Shown piece by piece: positions 36,993 to 46,565 of a stretch of 64,000 nt of DNA. Position 1 is the first letter of the stretch, and the number at the start of each line of letters is the position of its first letter. This stretch comes from Parashewanella spongiae (GTDB lineage: Bacteria; Pseudomonadota; Gammaproteobacteria; Enterobacterales; Shewanellaceae), in NCBI RefSeq assembly GCF_004358345.1, contig NZ_CP037952.1, forward strand, positions 2,356,001 to 2,420,000. Direction: 5' to 3'. Below the pieces are notes generated by a model that saw nothing but the letters and a program-made list of their open reading frames with translations, searched no databases and was not told where the DNA came from. Both the position numbers and the translations under genes were made by a program.

Positions 36993-37006
36993 TTACGTTA
37001 ACGTAA
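36993..37006. promoter_or_regulatory. Perfect palindromic operator ahead of the bkd operon, LiuR-like
   Basis: TTACGTTAACGTAA is a perfect 14-base palindrome 75 bases before bkdA1. It resembles the site reported for LiuR, the MerR-type regulator of branched-chain amino-acid catabolism in gammaproteobacteria (ACGT half-sites around an AT-rich centre). The palindrome is seen; the regulator is inferred from motif and operon function. Confidence 0.6.
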
Positions 37007-37080
37007 TGTGCATGTCGCGTATTAAAACATTTTGATTTTGGTTGAAACTGACCGGAGTTAGGTAATAAAAAGAGCACAAT

Positions 37081-38259
37081 ATGAGCAACGCAACACTGAA
37101 TAATGAAATAGTGCATAGCGTCAATTTTCTTGACAAAGAATCATTAACGATTCCAATGTTAAAAGTCATGAAAGCCGACGGCACCGTCTATCAAGACGCT
37201 GTTTTACCGAATATTGATGAAACACTCGCAAAGCGAATTTATGATACTTGTGTGTTTACACGAGTATTAGATGAACGGATGCTTGGCGCTCAACGCCAAG
37301 GGCGTATCAGTTTTTACATGACTTGTACCGGTGAAGAAGCGGCAGTTATAGGTAGTGCCGCTGCACTTGATGACAAAGATGTTATTCTGGCTCAATATCG
37401 CGAGCATGCAGCATTACGTTATCGTGGTTTTACGACTGAACAATTCATGAATCAAATGTTCAGTAATGAAAAAGACTTAGGTAAAGGTCGCCAAATGCCA
37501 ATTCATTATGGCAGTGCAGACTTGTGCTATCACACAGTTTCTTCTCCTTTAGGCACTCAAATACCACAGGCGACGGGTGTGGGCTATAGCTTAAAAATGA
37601 ATGGACAAAAAAATGTGGCGGTTTGTTATTTTGGTGAAGGCGCCGCTTCTGAAGGTGATTTCCATGCTGGTATGAATATGGCGGCCACGCTTAAATCGCC
37701 GACTATTTTCTTCTGCCGTAACAATGGCTATGCGATTTCAACACCGGCTGAGGAGCAATTTAAAGGTAACGGCATTGCGAGCCGCGGTGTTGGTTATGGC
37801 ATGCATACTATCCGTGTTGATGGCAATGACATGCTAGCAGTATTTGCAGCGACTCAAGCCGCACGTGATTTTGCTCTCGAAAACAATGCACCTGTATTAA
37901 TTGAAGCGATGAGTTATCGCTTAGGTGCACATTCTTCTTCGGATGACCCTTCAGGTTATCGTACTAAGGAAGAAGAAGATGCTTGGCGGGATCAAGATCC
38001 TGTTTTGCGCTTTAAAAACTGGATGCTTCATAAAGGATGGTTGACTGAAGCACAAGATGCTGAGATGTACAAACAGTACCGTGAAGAAGTGCTTGCTCAA
38101 GTAAAAGTATCAGAGAAAATTGACGTTCCAGCGCTTGATGAAATAATTGAAGATGTTTATGACACTCCAACACCAGCCCTGAAAAAACAACTGGATGAAC
38201 TCAAAACACATATAAGAAAGTATCCAGAATCTTATCCAAAAAGTTCAGGGAGAATCTAA
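37081..38259 (+). CDS. bkdA1: Branched-chain 2-oxoacid dehydrogenase E1 alpha subunit
   Basis: Thiamine-diphosphate half of E1, which decarboxylates the 2-oxoacids from valine, leucine and isoleucine. 392 residues with RQGRISFYMTCTGEEAA, the ThDP/Mg motif GEGAASEGDFHAGMN ending at RNNGYAIS, and the loop RLGAHSSSDDPSGYR, whose serines are the phosphorylation-loop positions of mitochondrial homologues. First gene of bkdA1-bkdA2-bkdB; three bases separate it from bkdA2. Confidence 0.94.
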   Translation: MSNATLNNEIVHSVNFLDKESLTIPMLKVMKADGTVYQDAVLPNIDETLAKRIYDTCVFTRVLDERMLGAQRQGRISFYMTCTGEEAAVIGSAAALDDKDVILAQYREHAALRYRGFTTEQFMNQMFSNEKDLGKGRQMPIHYGSADLCYHTVSSPLGTQIPQATGVGYSLKMNGQKNVAVCYFGEGAASEGDFHAGMNMAATLKSPTIFFCRNNGYAISTPAEEQFKGNGIASRGVGYGMHTIRVDGNDMLAVFAATQAARDFALENNAPVLIEAMSYRLGAHSSSDDPSGYRTKEEEDAWRDQDPVLRFKNWMLHKGWLTEAQDAEMYKQYREEVLAQVKVSEKIDVPALDEIIEDVYDTPTPALKKQLDELKTHIRKYPESYPKSSGRI

Positions 38260-38262
38260 GCC

Positions 38263-39240
38263 GTGGCTCAAATGAATATGTTACAAGCGATTAATGATGC
38301 GCTTGCCATCGCAATGAAATCTGACGACAAAATGCTTGTTTTTGGTGAAGATGTCGGCCATTTTGGTGGTGTTTTCCGTGCTACGTCAGGATTAAAAGAA
38401 CAATTTGGATCAGATCGTTGTTTTAACACACCACTTACTGAACAAGGCATTGCTGGCTTTGCTAATGGGTTAGCGGCTAACGGACATACTCCAGTTGCTG
38501 AAATTCAGTTTGCTGATTATATTTTTCCAGCGTTTGATCAAATCGTTAATGAATCAGCAAAATTCCGTTATCGCAGTGGTAATGAGTTTAATGTTGGTGG
38601 CTTGACGTTCCGATCCCCATACGGCGGTGGTATTGCTGGTGGTCATTATCATTCACAATCACCAGAAGCTTATTTTACTCAAACTCCTGGTTTGAAAGTC
38701 GTGATACCAAGAAACCCTGAACAAGCCAAGGGGTTGTTATTGGCTTCGATACGCGATAAAAATCCAGTAATATTTTTCGAACCTAAGCGTTTGTATCGTG
38801 CATCAGTGGGTGAAGTACCAGAAGGCGATTACCAGCATGAGCTAGGTAAAGCCGATGTTGTTCAGAAAGGAACAGATATCACAGTGTTGGCTTGGGGTGC
38901 CCAAATGGAGATCGTCGAAAATGCAGCAGAAAGGGCGGCAAAAGATGGGATCTCTTGTGAAATAATTGATTTACGCTGTTTATCTCCTTGGGATGTTGAA
39001 ACAGTCGCGGCTTCAGTTAAAAAGACGGGCCGCTTGCTTATCAATCACGAAGCACCTTTGACTGGTGGTTTTGCTGGTGAGATAGCCGCAACAATTCAAC
39101 AAGAGTGCTTTTTACATTTGGAATCACCAATCAGTCGAGTATGTGGATTAGACACTCCTTATCCGCTTATTCACGAAAAAGAATATATGCCAGATGCGCT
39201 TAAAACTTATGAAGCCATCAAAGCGACAATGGACTATTAG
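38263..39240 (+). CDS. bkdA2: Branched-chain 2-oxoacid dehydrogenase E1 beta subunit
   Basis: 325 residues from a GTG start. Transketolase-like pyrimidine domain ([17 protein letters not shown], with the cofactor-activating Glu in [13 protein letters not shown]) followed by the transketolase C-terminal domain ([27 protein letters not shown]). It forms the alpha2beta2 E1 with BkdA1. Nine bases separate it from bkdB. Confidence 0.95.
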   Translation: MAQMNMLQAINDALAIAMKSDDKMLVFGEDVGHFGGVFRATSGLKEQFGSDRCFNTPLTEQGIAGFANGLAANGHTPVAEIQFADYIFPAFDQIVNESAKFRYRSGNEFNVGGLTFRSPYGGGIAGGHYHSQSPEAYFTQTPGLKVVIPRNPEQAKGLLLASIRDKNPVIFFEPKRLYRASVGEVPEGDYQHELGKADVVQKGTDITVLAWGAQMEIVENAAERAAKDGISCEIIDLRCLSPWDVETVAASVKKTGRLLINHEAPLTGGFAGEIAATIQQECFLHLESPISRVCGLDTPYPLIHEKEYMPDALKTYEAIKATMDY

Positions 39241-39249
39241 GAGTCGGCA

Positions 39250-40782
39250 ATGATTAAAAATTTTATTTTGCCGGATATTGGCGAAGGTGTTGTTGAGTGT
39301 GAACTTGTTGAATGGCTAGTTGCTGAAGGTGATACTGTCGTTGAAGATCAGCCAATTGCCGACGTAATGACTGATAAAGCTTTGGTTCAAATTCCTGCGC
39401 CTTTTCCTGGTGTGGTTACCAAACTTTATTATGCTAAAGGCGAAATCGCGGTTGTACATCAACCACTTTATGCAGTTGAAGTTGATGGTGAAGCCCCTGC
39501 AACTATCGAAGATATTAATGTTGATGAACCTGTTATGACTCAACTAGGCACTCAGGTTGAAGATTTCTTATTGCCTGATATCGGGGAAGGAATCGTTGAG
39601 TGTGAACTGGTTGAGTGGTTGGTTAATGAAGGTGATGAGGTCATTGAAGATCAGCCAATTGCTGATGTTATGACGGACAAAGCTTTAGTCCAAATTCCAG
39701 CTATAAAAGCCGGTAGAATTTCTAAGCTTTATTATAAAAAAGGTGAGTTAGCGATAGTTCATAACCCCTTATTTGCTATAGAAGTCGCTGGTGAAATTGT
39801 AGTTGAATCATCTGCTGCTGTTATGGTTGAACAAACCAGCACTGTTTCGAAAGGTGCGACTCCCGTGCCACAAAGCAAAGCTTTAGCAAGTCCAGCTGTG
39901 CGCCGTATGGCCAGAACTCATGATATCGATATCAGTACAGTTACAGGTAGTGGTAAAAATGGTCGTGTTTATAAACATGACATTGAAGCCCATATGTCTG
40001 GAAAACAAAATACATCAACAGAAGTAGCTGTTGTTGCTGAGTCAAATGTGACTACATTGGTGACTACAACTAACAATGCTGATCGCGTAGAACCTATTCG
40101 TGGCGTCAAAGCTGTTATGGCTCGGATGATGCAAGAATCTGTTTCGACAATCCCTCACTTCACTTATTGTGAAGAAATTGATATGACAGATCTTATGATT
40201 CTTCGTAAGAGTATGAAAGAAAAATACTCAAGTGATGAACTTAAACTGACCATGATGCCATTCTTCATAAAAGCGCTTTCGCTCGCTATTAAAGAATATC
40301 CGATAGTAAATAGCCAAGTAAATGCAGATTGTACTGAGCTAACTTATTTATCAAGCCACAATATTGGCATGGCTGTTGATTCTAAAGCTGGCTTGCTTGT
40401 ACCTAATGTAAAAGATGTTCAAAACAAGAGTATTCTTGAAGTTGCAGCAGAGATTACACGCTTAACTACGGCTGCACGAAGTGGACGAGTATCTCCTGCT
40501 GATTTAAAGCAAGGTACTATTTCGATTTCTAATATCGGTGCTTTAGGTGGAACTGTAGCAACGCCAATTATTAATAAACCTGAGGTTGCTATTGTAGCTT
40601 TAGGACGAGTGCAAAAACTGCCAAGATTTAATGCTAAAGGCGAAGTTGAAGCACGTAATATTATGCAAGTAAGTTGGTCAGGGGATCACCGTGTAATTGA
40701 CGGTGGAACGATTGCGCGTTTCTGTAACTTGTGGAAGCAATACCTTGAGCACCCACAAGAGATGTTATTAGCAATGAATTGA
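39250..40782 (+). CDS. bkdB: Branched-chain 2-oxoacid dehydrogenase E2 (dihydrolipoyl acyltransferase), two lipoyl domains
   Basis: 510 residues. Two tandem lipoyl domains, near 1-80 and 104-182, each with the lipoylation motif VMTDKALVQIP (Lys43 and Lys144); E3/E1-binding domain at about 215-250 (SPAVRRMARTHDIDI); catalytic domain with the active-site HRVIDGG near the C-terminus. Two lipoyl domains are usual in Shewanella-type BkdB; many others have one. The operon has no E3 (lipoamide dehydrogenase) gene, so the complex must borrow one encoded elsewhere. A terminator follows. Confidence 0.94.
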   Translation: MIKNFILPDIGEGVVECELVEWLVAEGDTVVEDQPIADVMTDKALVQIPAPFPGVVTKLYYAKGEIAVVHQPLYAVEVDGEAPATIEDINVDEPVMTQLGTQVEDFLLPDIGEGIVECELVEWLVNEGDEVIEDQPIADVMTDKALVQIPAIKAGRISKLYYKKGELAIVHNPLFAIEVAGEIVVESSAAVMVEQTSTVSKGATPVPQSKALASPAVRRMARTHDIDISTVTGSGKNGRVYKHDIEAHMSGKQNTSTEVAVVAESNVTTLVTTTNNADRVEPIRGVKAVMARMMQESVSTIPHFTYCEEIDMTDLMILRKSMKEKYSSDELKLTMMPFFIKALSLAIKEYPIVNSQVNADCTELTYLSSHNIGMAVDSKAGLLVPNVKDVQNKSILEVAAEITRLTTAARSGRVSPADLKQGTISISNIGALGGTVATPIINKPEVAIVALGRVQKLPRFNAKGEVEARNIMQVSWSGDHRVIDGGTIARFCNLWKQYLEHPQEMLLAMN

Positions 40783-40807
40783 TGGTATAAACTAAATCTT
40801 CTTGAGC

Positions 40808-40836
40808 AAAAAGGGACGCGATTTGCGTCTCTTTTT
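40808..40836 (+). terminator. Rho-independent terminator of the bkd operon
   Basis: AAAGGGACGC and GCGTCTCTTT pair (one mismatch-like G-T) around an ATTT loop and run into TTTTT, 25 bases past the bkdB stop. Confidence 0.85.
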
Positions 40837-40921
40837 CATTATTATAAGCCGATCATTATTAGATTTTAATTGCTCAATTTCGTATAATTCCTAGATTGAT
40901 GTTACTCCATTGGAAGTTCTA

Positions 40922-41989
40922 ATGAGCCAAGCGGCACCTAAGATAGAAACGATTGATTATCCTTTTCCTCCAAAACCGATCCCATTGTCAGATTTTCAAA
41001 AACAACAATATAAAGATCGTATTAAAGCCTTACTAAAAGATCGTGATGCTGTACTTGTGGCTCACTATTACACGGATCCTGAAATTCAAGCTTTGGCTGA
41101 AGAAACAGGTGGTTGTGTGTCAGATTCTTTAGAGATGGCACGTTTTGGACGAGATCATCCAGCAAAAACATTAATTGTTGCTGGTGTTCGGTTTATGGGA
41201 GAAACGTCGAAAATTCTTAGCCCTGAAAAGACAGTGTTGATGCCAACGTTAGAAGCAACGTGTTCATTAGATATTGGTTGTCCAATAGAAACTTTTAGTG
41301 AATTTTGTGACGCACACCCAGAGCATACTGTAGTTGTTTATGCGAATACTTCAGCGGCTGTTAAAGCTCGAGCAGACTGGGTTGTTACGTCAAGTATTGC
41401 ACTTGAAATTGTCGAACACCTCGATAGTGAAGGCAAAAAGATTATCTGGGGGCCTGATCGCCATCTAGGGAGTTACATTGCCAAAGAAACAGGCGCTGAA
41501 ATGTTAATGTGGCAAGGAGAGTGTATCGTTCATGATGAATTTAAAGCCAAAGCATTACGTCTGTTGAAGTTAGAATATCCTTCTGCCGCGGTTTTAGTAC
41601 ACCCTGAATCACCTGCCGCTGTAGTAGAAATGGCTGATGCTGTTGGCTCTACAAGCCAGCTTATTAAAGCGGCTCAAACGATGAATAACGATACTTTTAT
41701 TGTTGCAACCGATAAAGGTATTTTTTATAAAATGCAACAAGCTGCGCCGGGTAAAACTCTAATTGAGGCGCCGACTGGTGGCAATGGAGCAACGTGTAAA
41801 AGTTGTGCTCATTGCCCTTGGATGGCGATGAATGGCTTGAAAGCCATCGAAGAATCATTATCAGCTATTGACACTAAACCACATGAAATTTTCGTAGATG
41901 ATGAATTAAGGCATGACGCCTTAATTCCATTAGATCGAATGTTAAATTTTGCTAAAAATTTAAACATGAAAGTGAAAGGTAACGCCTAA
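40922..41989 (+). CDS. nadA: Quinolinate synthase NadA
   Basis: 4Fe-4S enzyme that condenses iminoaspartate with dihydroxyacetone phosphate to quinolinate for NAD synthesis. About 355 residues from the ATG at 40922, preceded by GGAAG; a TTG at 40910 is in frame but less likely. Cluster cysteines are in [21 protein letters not shown] and the terminal [10 protein letters not shown]; substrate residues in [11 protein letters not shown] and [11 protein letters not shown]. Its own terminator follows at 41995. Shewanella-type neighbourhood downstream of bkd. Confidence 0.96.
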   Translation: MSQAAPKIETIDYPFPPKPIPLSDFQKQQYKDRIKALLKDRDAVLVAHYYTDPEIQALAEETGGCVSDSLEMARFGRDHPAKTLIVAGVRFMGETSKILSPEKTVLMPTLEATCSLDIGCPIETFSEFCDAHPEHTVVVYANTSAAVKARADWVVTSSIALEIVEHLDSEGKKIIWGPDRHLGSYIAKETGAEMLMWQGECIVHDEFKAKALRLLKLEYPSAAVLVHPESPAAVVEMADAVGSTSQLIKAAQTMNNDTFIVATDKGIFYKMQQAAPGKTLIEAPTGGNGATCKSCAHCPWMAMNGLKAIEESLSAIDTKPHEIFVDDELRHDALIPLDRMLNFAKNLNMKVKGNA

Positions 41990-41994
41990 TTCGT

Positions 41995-42028
41995 TGTCAT
42001 AAAGAGAGTTTTTCCTCTCTTTATGACA
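41995..42028. terminator. Terminator hairpin after nadA
   Basis: Perfect 14-bp stem TGTCATAAAGAGAG/CTCTCTTTATGACA around a T-rich loop. Symmetric. Confidence 0.8.
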
Positions 42029-42239
42029 TTATTGAAATATGCGAGAATGATTTAATTTCTACAACTACCATCAGCGTTTCAATTACAAATCGAATAATCA
42101 TTCCTAGCCAATTTTGACCAATAAACTCCCATATTTTCGGCTTAGAGATAAAGTCAGGGCATCCGCACGAGTGAGTGATATATTCACAACTCCATGTGAT
42201 AACTTCGTCATTTCCACAATAGTGGGAATCTAATACCAA
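42021..42239 (-). pseudogene. Possible remnant of a small membrane/Cys-rich protein, cut by repeat A3
   Basis: A 72-codon frame whose only start is a TTG inside the terminus of repeat A3. Its product has Cys-rich polar sequence (SHYCGNDEV, SCGCPDF) then a hydrophobic run (MIIRFVIETLMVVVEI). It could be the 3' end of a gene truncated by the repeat, or chance. Its end overlaps the nadA terminator, which argues for caution. Confidence 0.25.
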
Positions 42240-42515
42240 TTACAGTAATTAAATTCCCAGCTCAGAGCTATGTATGTGTTCAAAGTACAAGTGAAATTGA
42301 TGAAGACATAGTTATTACCGACATACAAAACTGTCGTTATTACATTGCTACGTTGAGACAGCTTTGCGTAGTGATTTGGACACATACAAGCTCCCGAAGG
42401 GCAAGGCTAAAGGATTTCATTACTACGTTACAAGTTTTTGATTTATCCCGACAAAAGCACGAAGTGCGTTGAACGCCAGCTTTGTATGGCGGCCGTAGGG
42501 AATATAGTACTTCAA
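42235..42515. repeat. Family-A element A3, right end lost
   Basis: It starts TACCAATTACAGTAATTAA and carries the hairpin module as its inverse complement (42319-42336). It is cut at TTCAA (42511-42515), where element B2 begins; the remainder of A3 is absent beyond B2, so a deletion followed the insertion. Confidence 0.7.
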
Positions 42516-42736
42516 CCTAGAAACATCAGTTAACTGCGCTCTCAAGCGTAGAAAAAATGGCTGATAGTAAGGCGTAGCTTGCAGCAAGTAGTTATTCTAC
42601 TTGCAAAAGTTACAACGCAGATAGCAACCATTTTAGCAAGCTTGTGAGCGTAGAGCACTTCACTCATTGAGTGAATGATAAAGTCATCTTATTGACTCAA
42701 ACAGTTACTCATATACTTAGCGTTCAACTGATGTTA
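42516..42736. repeat. Family-B element B2, inserted in A3
   Basis: It starts CCTAGAAACATCAGTTAAC directly after TTCAA and matches B1 in reverse orientation to CAACTGATGTT at 42736, where it stops about seven bases short of its expected end. The missing end and missing A3 remainder point to one deletion. Confidence 0.7.
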
Positions 42737-42836
42737 CCATGAAAATTAATAGTATTAGACGCAACATAGTCCTCCCCACAATTATTGAAGGGATAAAAAT
42801 AAGTCTGGCTGTCTGTTAAGCTTTTTGCTTAACTGT

Positions 42837-43905
42837 TTATACCATATTGTATTTAACCATCATTTGAAGCCATCGGGGACTATTTCTCCTGACCATTAAC
42901 TCCTCGTAGTTAATATCTGGGTCAAAATAGGCTTTCCTTCGGCTTAATACTGTGTAGATAATACGTAAAAGTTTGTGGGCGATAGCAATGATACTTCTCT
43001 TGTGTCCTCGACGGATGACCAAACCTTGGTACTTGCCTTTGAATTGGCTTTTCGTCTTAACGGCAGCATTAGCTACTTCACACAAGAGTGTTTTGACCAT
43101 TTTGTTTCCTTTACGCATTCGCCCACTTTTTCTTTTTCCTGCACTTTCATTATTTCCCGGACATAAACCTGCCCATGAGCTGATACCCTTCATTCCATCG
43201 AAGCAACTCATGTCGTCACCGATTTCACCAATAAGACAAGCTGCACTGATAACACTAGTGCCCGGTATCGTTTGCAAAAGTTCCAGAGCCTCATTCCACG
43301 GTTTTATCGTTTCAATAATTAAGGTTTCTAGCTCAGCAAGCTGCTTCTCTAGAAACTCAATGTGACTTTTGATATTACGCAAGATATAAAGGTGTGACGG
43401 AGTAAGAGTTTCGTCCATACTCGCCATAAGTTCACTTCTATCGGCTTTCAGTCTTGGGTCGACCATTTTTATCAAGTCACACAATGGCTTTCCTTCAATC
43501 AGACCGTTCACGAGTATTTGCCCTGATTTCCCGTTAATGTCGCTAATAAACCCGCCCAGACGAATACCAGCATCATCTAAGGTTTTATGTAATCGATTTT
43601 TCTCATTACTCAATTCCTTTTTTTGTTTTGTCTCTTCTGCGAGTCAGTAATCTGAGTTGCTCCTGCTGTGGCGCTGGAACGAAACTTGACCGAACGAGTC
43701 CATAGTGACCAAGTGAAGCGAGCCATTGACTGTCAATGACATCTGTCTTTCGACCGAGAACATTCTTGACATGACTTGCATTAACGACCTGCGTTTTTAT
43801 GCCAGCTGTAACAAGTGAAAGGTAGATGCTTTTCCAGTAAACACCTGTACTTTCCATTACTGCTAGCTCAATATGATGCTGCTTGAGAAAATGGCATAAT
43901 TTCAA
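42837..43905 (-). pseudogene. IS110-family transposase, frameshifted and 5'-truncated
   Basis: Two adjoining frames make one IS110 transposase. The upstream part (43606-43905) has the DEDD catalytic end (VMESTGVYWKSIYLSL, TDVIDSQWLA); the downstream part (42837-43613) has the Tnp_20 region (LLQTIPGTSVISAACLIGEIG, GISSWAGLCPGN, GKRKSGRMRKGNK). They break at a run of seven A on the coding strand; six would restore one frame (DKTKKELSNEKNRL). The N-terminal DEDD Asp region is missing because the IS200-type element begins at about 43920. A programmed shift is possible but, with the truncation, decay is more likely. Confidence 0.75.
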
Positions 43906-43938
43906 GCGTTCTTTTTTTAACGAGCGTAGCGAAAATCT

Positions 43939-43997
43939 CGGGGGCTTGCCCCCGTGCTGGATAATGTAGACTGGGCGAAGTTCGGTCTATATTATCC
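43939..43997 (+). promoter_or_regulatory. Left-end hairpins of the IS200-type element
   Basis: Two hairpins: CGGGGGCTTGCCCCCG (43939-43954), the kind of end structure recognised by HUH transposases, and GGATAATGTAGAC/GTCTATATTATCC (43959-43997, one mismatch), ending five bases before the transposase ATG. The second fits the translation-blocking hairpin described for IS200. Confidence 0.5.
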
Positions 43998-44119
43998 TGT
44001 ATATGGAACTTCAAAGAAATTCACATCACGTATACAGATTAATGTATCACTTTGTATGGATACCAAAATATCGGCGCAAAGTATTTATAGAGTCTTATCG
44101 TGAAGGCTTAAAATCAATT

Positions 44120-45759
44120 GGGTGTGGGTCTTTTAAAACGACGAAGTTATCCACATCTGTATAACCTCTGTTTGGATTGCTTTTTGTGATACTCCCAATA
44201 CTTTTCAATATCACCACTCGATCTTAACGACCTAAGTTTTAATATAGCTTCTGCACCTTCAAGACTCCATCTCGCTCCAGTGATATCCAACCTATCATTA
44301 ATCAGATGACGACAAGCTCCCTCAATGACACCGCTAGCAATTGGGAAACCTTGCTCTAACGCTTTACCGTATTCTAATCTTGATTTATTTCTCAATAGAT
44401 AACCGATGCACTTATTAATGCCTTCTCGTTGTTTTAATTTCCGTTTTGTTGCACTGATCCCAAGGCCTTTTGCTACTTGTGACGCATTACCTCGTAAGAT
44501 TTCAGTCGCTCGCTTTTCTATCCAATCTTCGACTTCTGGATCATCTTTTTCAAATAAGCACCACGCCGCTTTCCAGAGATATTCAAGCACATGGATGAAA
44601 TCCATGACCACCGTTGCATTGATGTTGAGTTTCTTCATCACCCGATAAATTTGTTTTAGCTGATGAGGATGACCATCAACGAGTACAACCCACTGACGGC
44701 TTTGAGTTGGGTCTCGTTCCAGAGCTTCTAAAAATGCTTCTTCAATCACAGTCGCAGCGCTTCTTTCTACGCTTGCCCACACACGTTTATTTCTTGGTGG
44801 CACACGTAATGGACGAACATTTGAATTATCGTTTCTAGACATGATTGATTCTGGGGTACGATGCAAAGGCTTGGTGGTGTATACCGCTGCAACTTCTGCC
44901 ATTCGTTTGCGGTCTTTTTTTTCTCCAGCACTTAGGCGTCCTTTGAGCTTCTGTTGTTTCGCTGCTTTTTGCGTGCCCTCTCTCAAGCTATTAGGTTGCA
45001 TAACGATGCCTTTTCCATCCATAGTCAATACCAGTAAATCAGATGTATTTTCTGGCTTAAGGTATCTCTGCTGGAGATAAAAACCATCAAAATCTTGTGC
45101 AATATCCTGCACAATTTGCCTTGCTTGTCGCTTGGGCACGTGCGCACCTGTGGTGGTATCTATTGAGCTTACTGCATCATCATATGAGCCTTTGACTGCT
45201 TCTGTAGCGAGTCTTAGGCGTACACCATCAGAGTATTTATCTTTCGAAAGATTCAGCTCACCATCCATTGGAAACACGCTATCACACCGACGTTGACTGT
45301 AACCTTTTCGATGCATCGTTACGGTACCAAATAAACTTTCTAAGTTTCGTTTGCAGTTATTTTTCAAATGATTCAATGCAATGTCACGGTTGGAACAAAC
45401 TTGCTGACGGGGCTCTTCAGCGGTTTTGATATCTAAGAAACCCTGTAATAAACACCGCAACAACTCAGTTCCTTCGGTATCGATATAAGCTTCAACTTCT
45501 CCATGGCTCTCTTGCTTAACTTGCTCGTCTTCGAGGTGCGAAATAATACGTTCAAATTGCAATTTGGCTTCAGAAAAGAATGAAAATTCGAGTGAGTTTG
45601 AGTATGCTAGTTTCATGAAAGGAGCCTTTTTATATACTTGTTGTGTGTGGAAACTGATAAGTACTATAAAATTGCTCCTTTCGCACCATTTATTAAACCC
45701 ATCCAATTGATAATTAATGATCTTTTCATGGTTTTCGTCGATCAAAAAGATCTACACCC
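44120..45759 (-). mobile_element. ISKra4-family insertion sequence (1640 bp) with 9-bp target duplication
   Basis: Imperfect terminal repeats of about 26 bases: GGGTGTGGGTCTTTT at the left against GGGTGTAGATCTTTT (inverse complement) at the right, both followed inward by GACGAA. AAATCAATT is repeated at 44111-44119 and 45760-45768. One transposase gene, intact. It lies in the antisense direction to the IS200-type gene it interrupts. Confidence 0.88.
44147..45616 (-). CDS. ISKra4-family transposase
   Basis: About 489 residues from the ATG at 45616 (in-frame starts up to 45745 exist but add an atypical leader). Recognisable family features: CKRNLESLFGTVTMHRKGYS, the helix VRLRLATEAVKGSYDDAV, the DDE residues in VLTMDGKGIVM and WVVLVDGHPHQLKQI, and the very characteristic C-terminal GVIEGACRHLINDRLDITG followed by ARWSLEGAEAILKLRSLR, which carries the catalytic Glu. 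No frameshift is seen; it may be active. Confidence 0.88.
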   Translation of the reverse strand: MKLAYSNSLEFSFFSEAKLQFERIISHLEDEQVKQESHGEVEAYIDTEGTELLRCLLQGFLDIKTAEEPRQQVCSNRDIALNHLKNNCKRNLESLFGTVTMHRKGYSQRRCDSVFPMDGELNLSKDKYSDGVRLRLATEAVKGSYDDAVSSIDTTTGAHVPKRQARQIVQDIAQDFDGFYLQQRYLKPENTSDLLVLTMDGKGIVMQPNSLREGTQKAAKQQKLKGRLSAGEKKDRKRMAEVAAVYTTKPLHRTPESIMSRNDNSNVRPLRVPPRNKRVWASVERSAATVIEEAFLEALERDPTQSRQWVVLVDGHPHQLKQIYRVMKKLNINATVVMDFIHVLEYLWKAAWCLFEKDDPEVEDWIEKRATEILRGNASQVAKGLGISATKRKLKQREGINKCIGYLLRNKSRLEYGKALEQGFPIASGVIEGACRHLINDRLDITGARWSLEGAEAILKLRSLRSSGDIEKYWEYHKKQSKQRLYRCG

Positions 45760-46016
45760 AAATCAATTATTTATAAAATTGGTTACGACTATGACATTGA
45801 TATAGTTGAACTAGAAATTCCAGTTGATCATATCCACATGGTCATTAGAGGTGAGCCGAAGATATCACCAAGCGATGTCATGCAAATAATCAAAAGTATT
45901 TCAGCGAGAGAATTCTTCAAGCGTTACCCAGATATAAAAAGGCGTTACTTTTGGGGGAGATAAGCTTTGGACACAAAGTTATTTTGTCGAAACTATAGGA
46001 AACGCTACTGAAGAGG

Positions 46017-46565
46017 TCATACGAAAGTATGTTCAGGATCAATTGTCGGAATTAGATAAAAAAGAGAAAAGTGCGGATCAACTTGGGCTTTTCTAAAACT
46101 CGGTTGCTTGCGGCCGAGTTTTTTATATTTATTTAGACAGGAATAAATAAATCTGGCCGATAATACAAGTGTGACTGAGCAAAGCAAAACGGGAGTAATC
46201 ATAAAGCTCCAACTCTGTGAAGTGAGCATGATTAATATCGGATTTGCTCCTGCAGGTGGGTGAATTGTTTTAGTCAGTATCATCAATGTGATAGCCAACC
46301 CTGTAGCTATTGCTATTGAGAGTGAGGTAGCATCAAAAAAATTAACAAAACATAGACCAATAAAAGCTGTAAGCAAGTGGCCAAAAATAACATTTCTAGG
46401 TTGAGCTAACGGGCTTTCAGGAACAGCAAAAACTAAAACAGCTGTTGCTCCAAATGGAGCCATTAATAGTGCTATGTTGAAAGGCATATTACATACAAAA
46501 GACAGCAGCCCAATAGCCAAAGCTGCCCCTAAACCGGCAGTACAAGCGTATCCTATTTTTTTCAT
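46017..46565 (-). CDS. HPP-family membrane protein with a C-terminus supplied by an insertion sequence
   Basis: 183 residues from the ATG at 46565. Four membrane helices typical of the HPP family (ACTAGLGAALAIGLLSFV; APFGATAVLVFAVPESPLAQ; IATGLAITLMILT; ITPVLLCSVTLVLSARF) with the motif TIHPPAGANPIL. Homologues have been linked to nitrite transport in plants and cyanobacteria; the role here is unknown. From about residue 147 (KKLGRKQPSF to the end) the codons are the antisense of the IS200-type 3' end and hairpin, so the natural C-terminus has been replaced by about 37 foreign residues. Divergent from metA. Confidence 0.75.
   Translation of the reverse strand: MKKIGYACTAGLGAALAIGLLSFVCNMPFNIALLMAPFGATAVLVFAVPESPLAQPRNVIFGHLLTAFIGLCFVNFFDATSLSIAIATGLAITLMILTKTIHPPAGANPILIMLTSQSWSFMITPVLLCSVTLVLSARFIYSCLNKYKKLGRKQPSFRKAQVDPHFSLFYLIPTIDPEHTFV
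46095..46122 (+). terminator. Right-end hairpin of the IS200-type element
   Basis: AAAACTCGG/CCGAGTTTT around a ten-base loop, followed by T residues. Serves as the element's end structure and as a terminator-like stem; it is also translated in antisense as part of the HPP protein tail. Confidence 0.55.

Larger units (their letters stand above)
44003..46096 (+). pseudogene. tnpA: IS200/IS605 TnpA (HUH transposase), split by ISKra4 and frameshifted
   Basis: The 5' part (44003-44119) reads MELQRNSHHVYRLMYHFVWI then KYRRKVF. After removal of the 1640-bp insert and one 9-base duplication the frame resumes exactly: EGLKSI then IYKIGYDYDIDIVELEIP and VDHIHMVIR (the HUH pair His-x-His). It breaks a second time after KRRYFWG, where five G stand in place of six, and continues in another frame to LWTQSYFVETIGNATEE and QLGLF with TAA at 46094. 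So it has been inactivated twice. Its right-end hairpin is 46095-46122. Confidence 0.8.

Noticed and set aside
42837-43905. Programmed frameshift in IS110
   Set aside because: The 5' end of the gene is also missing, so simple decay is the more economical reading.
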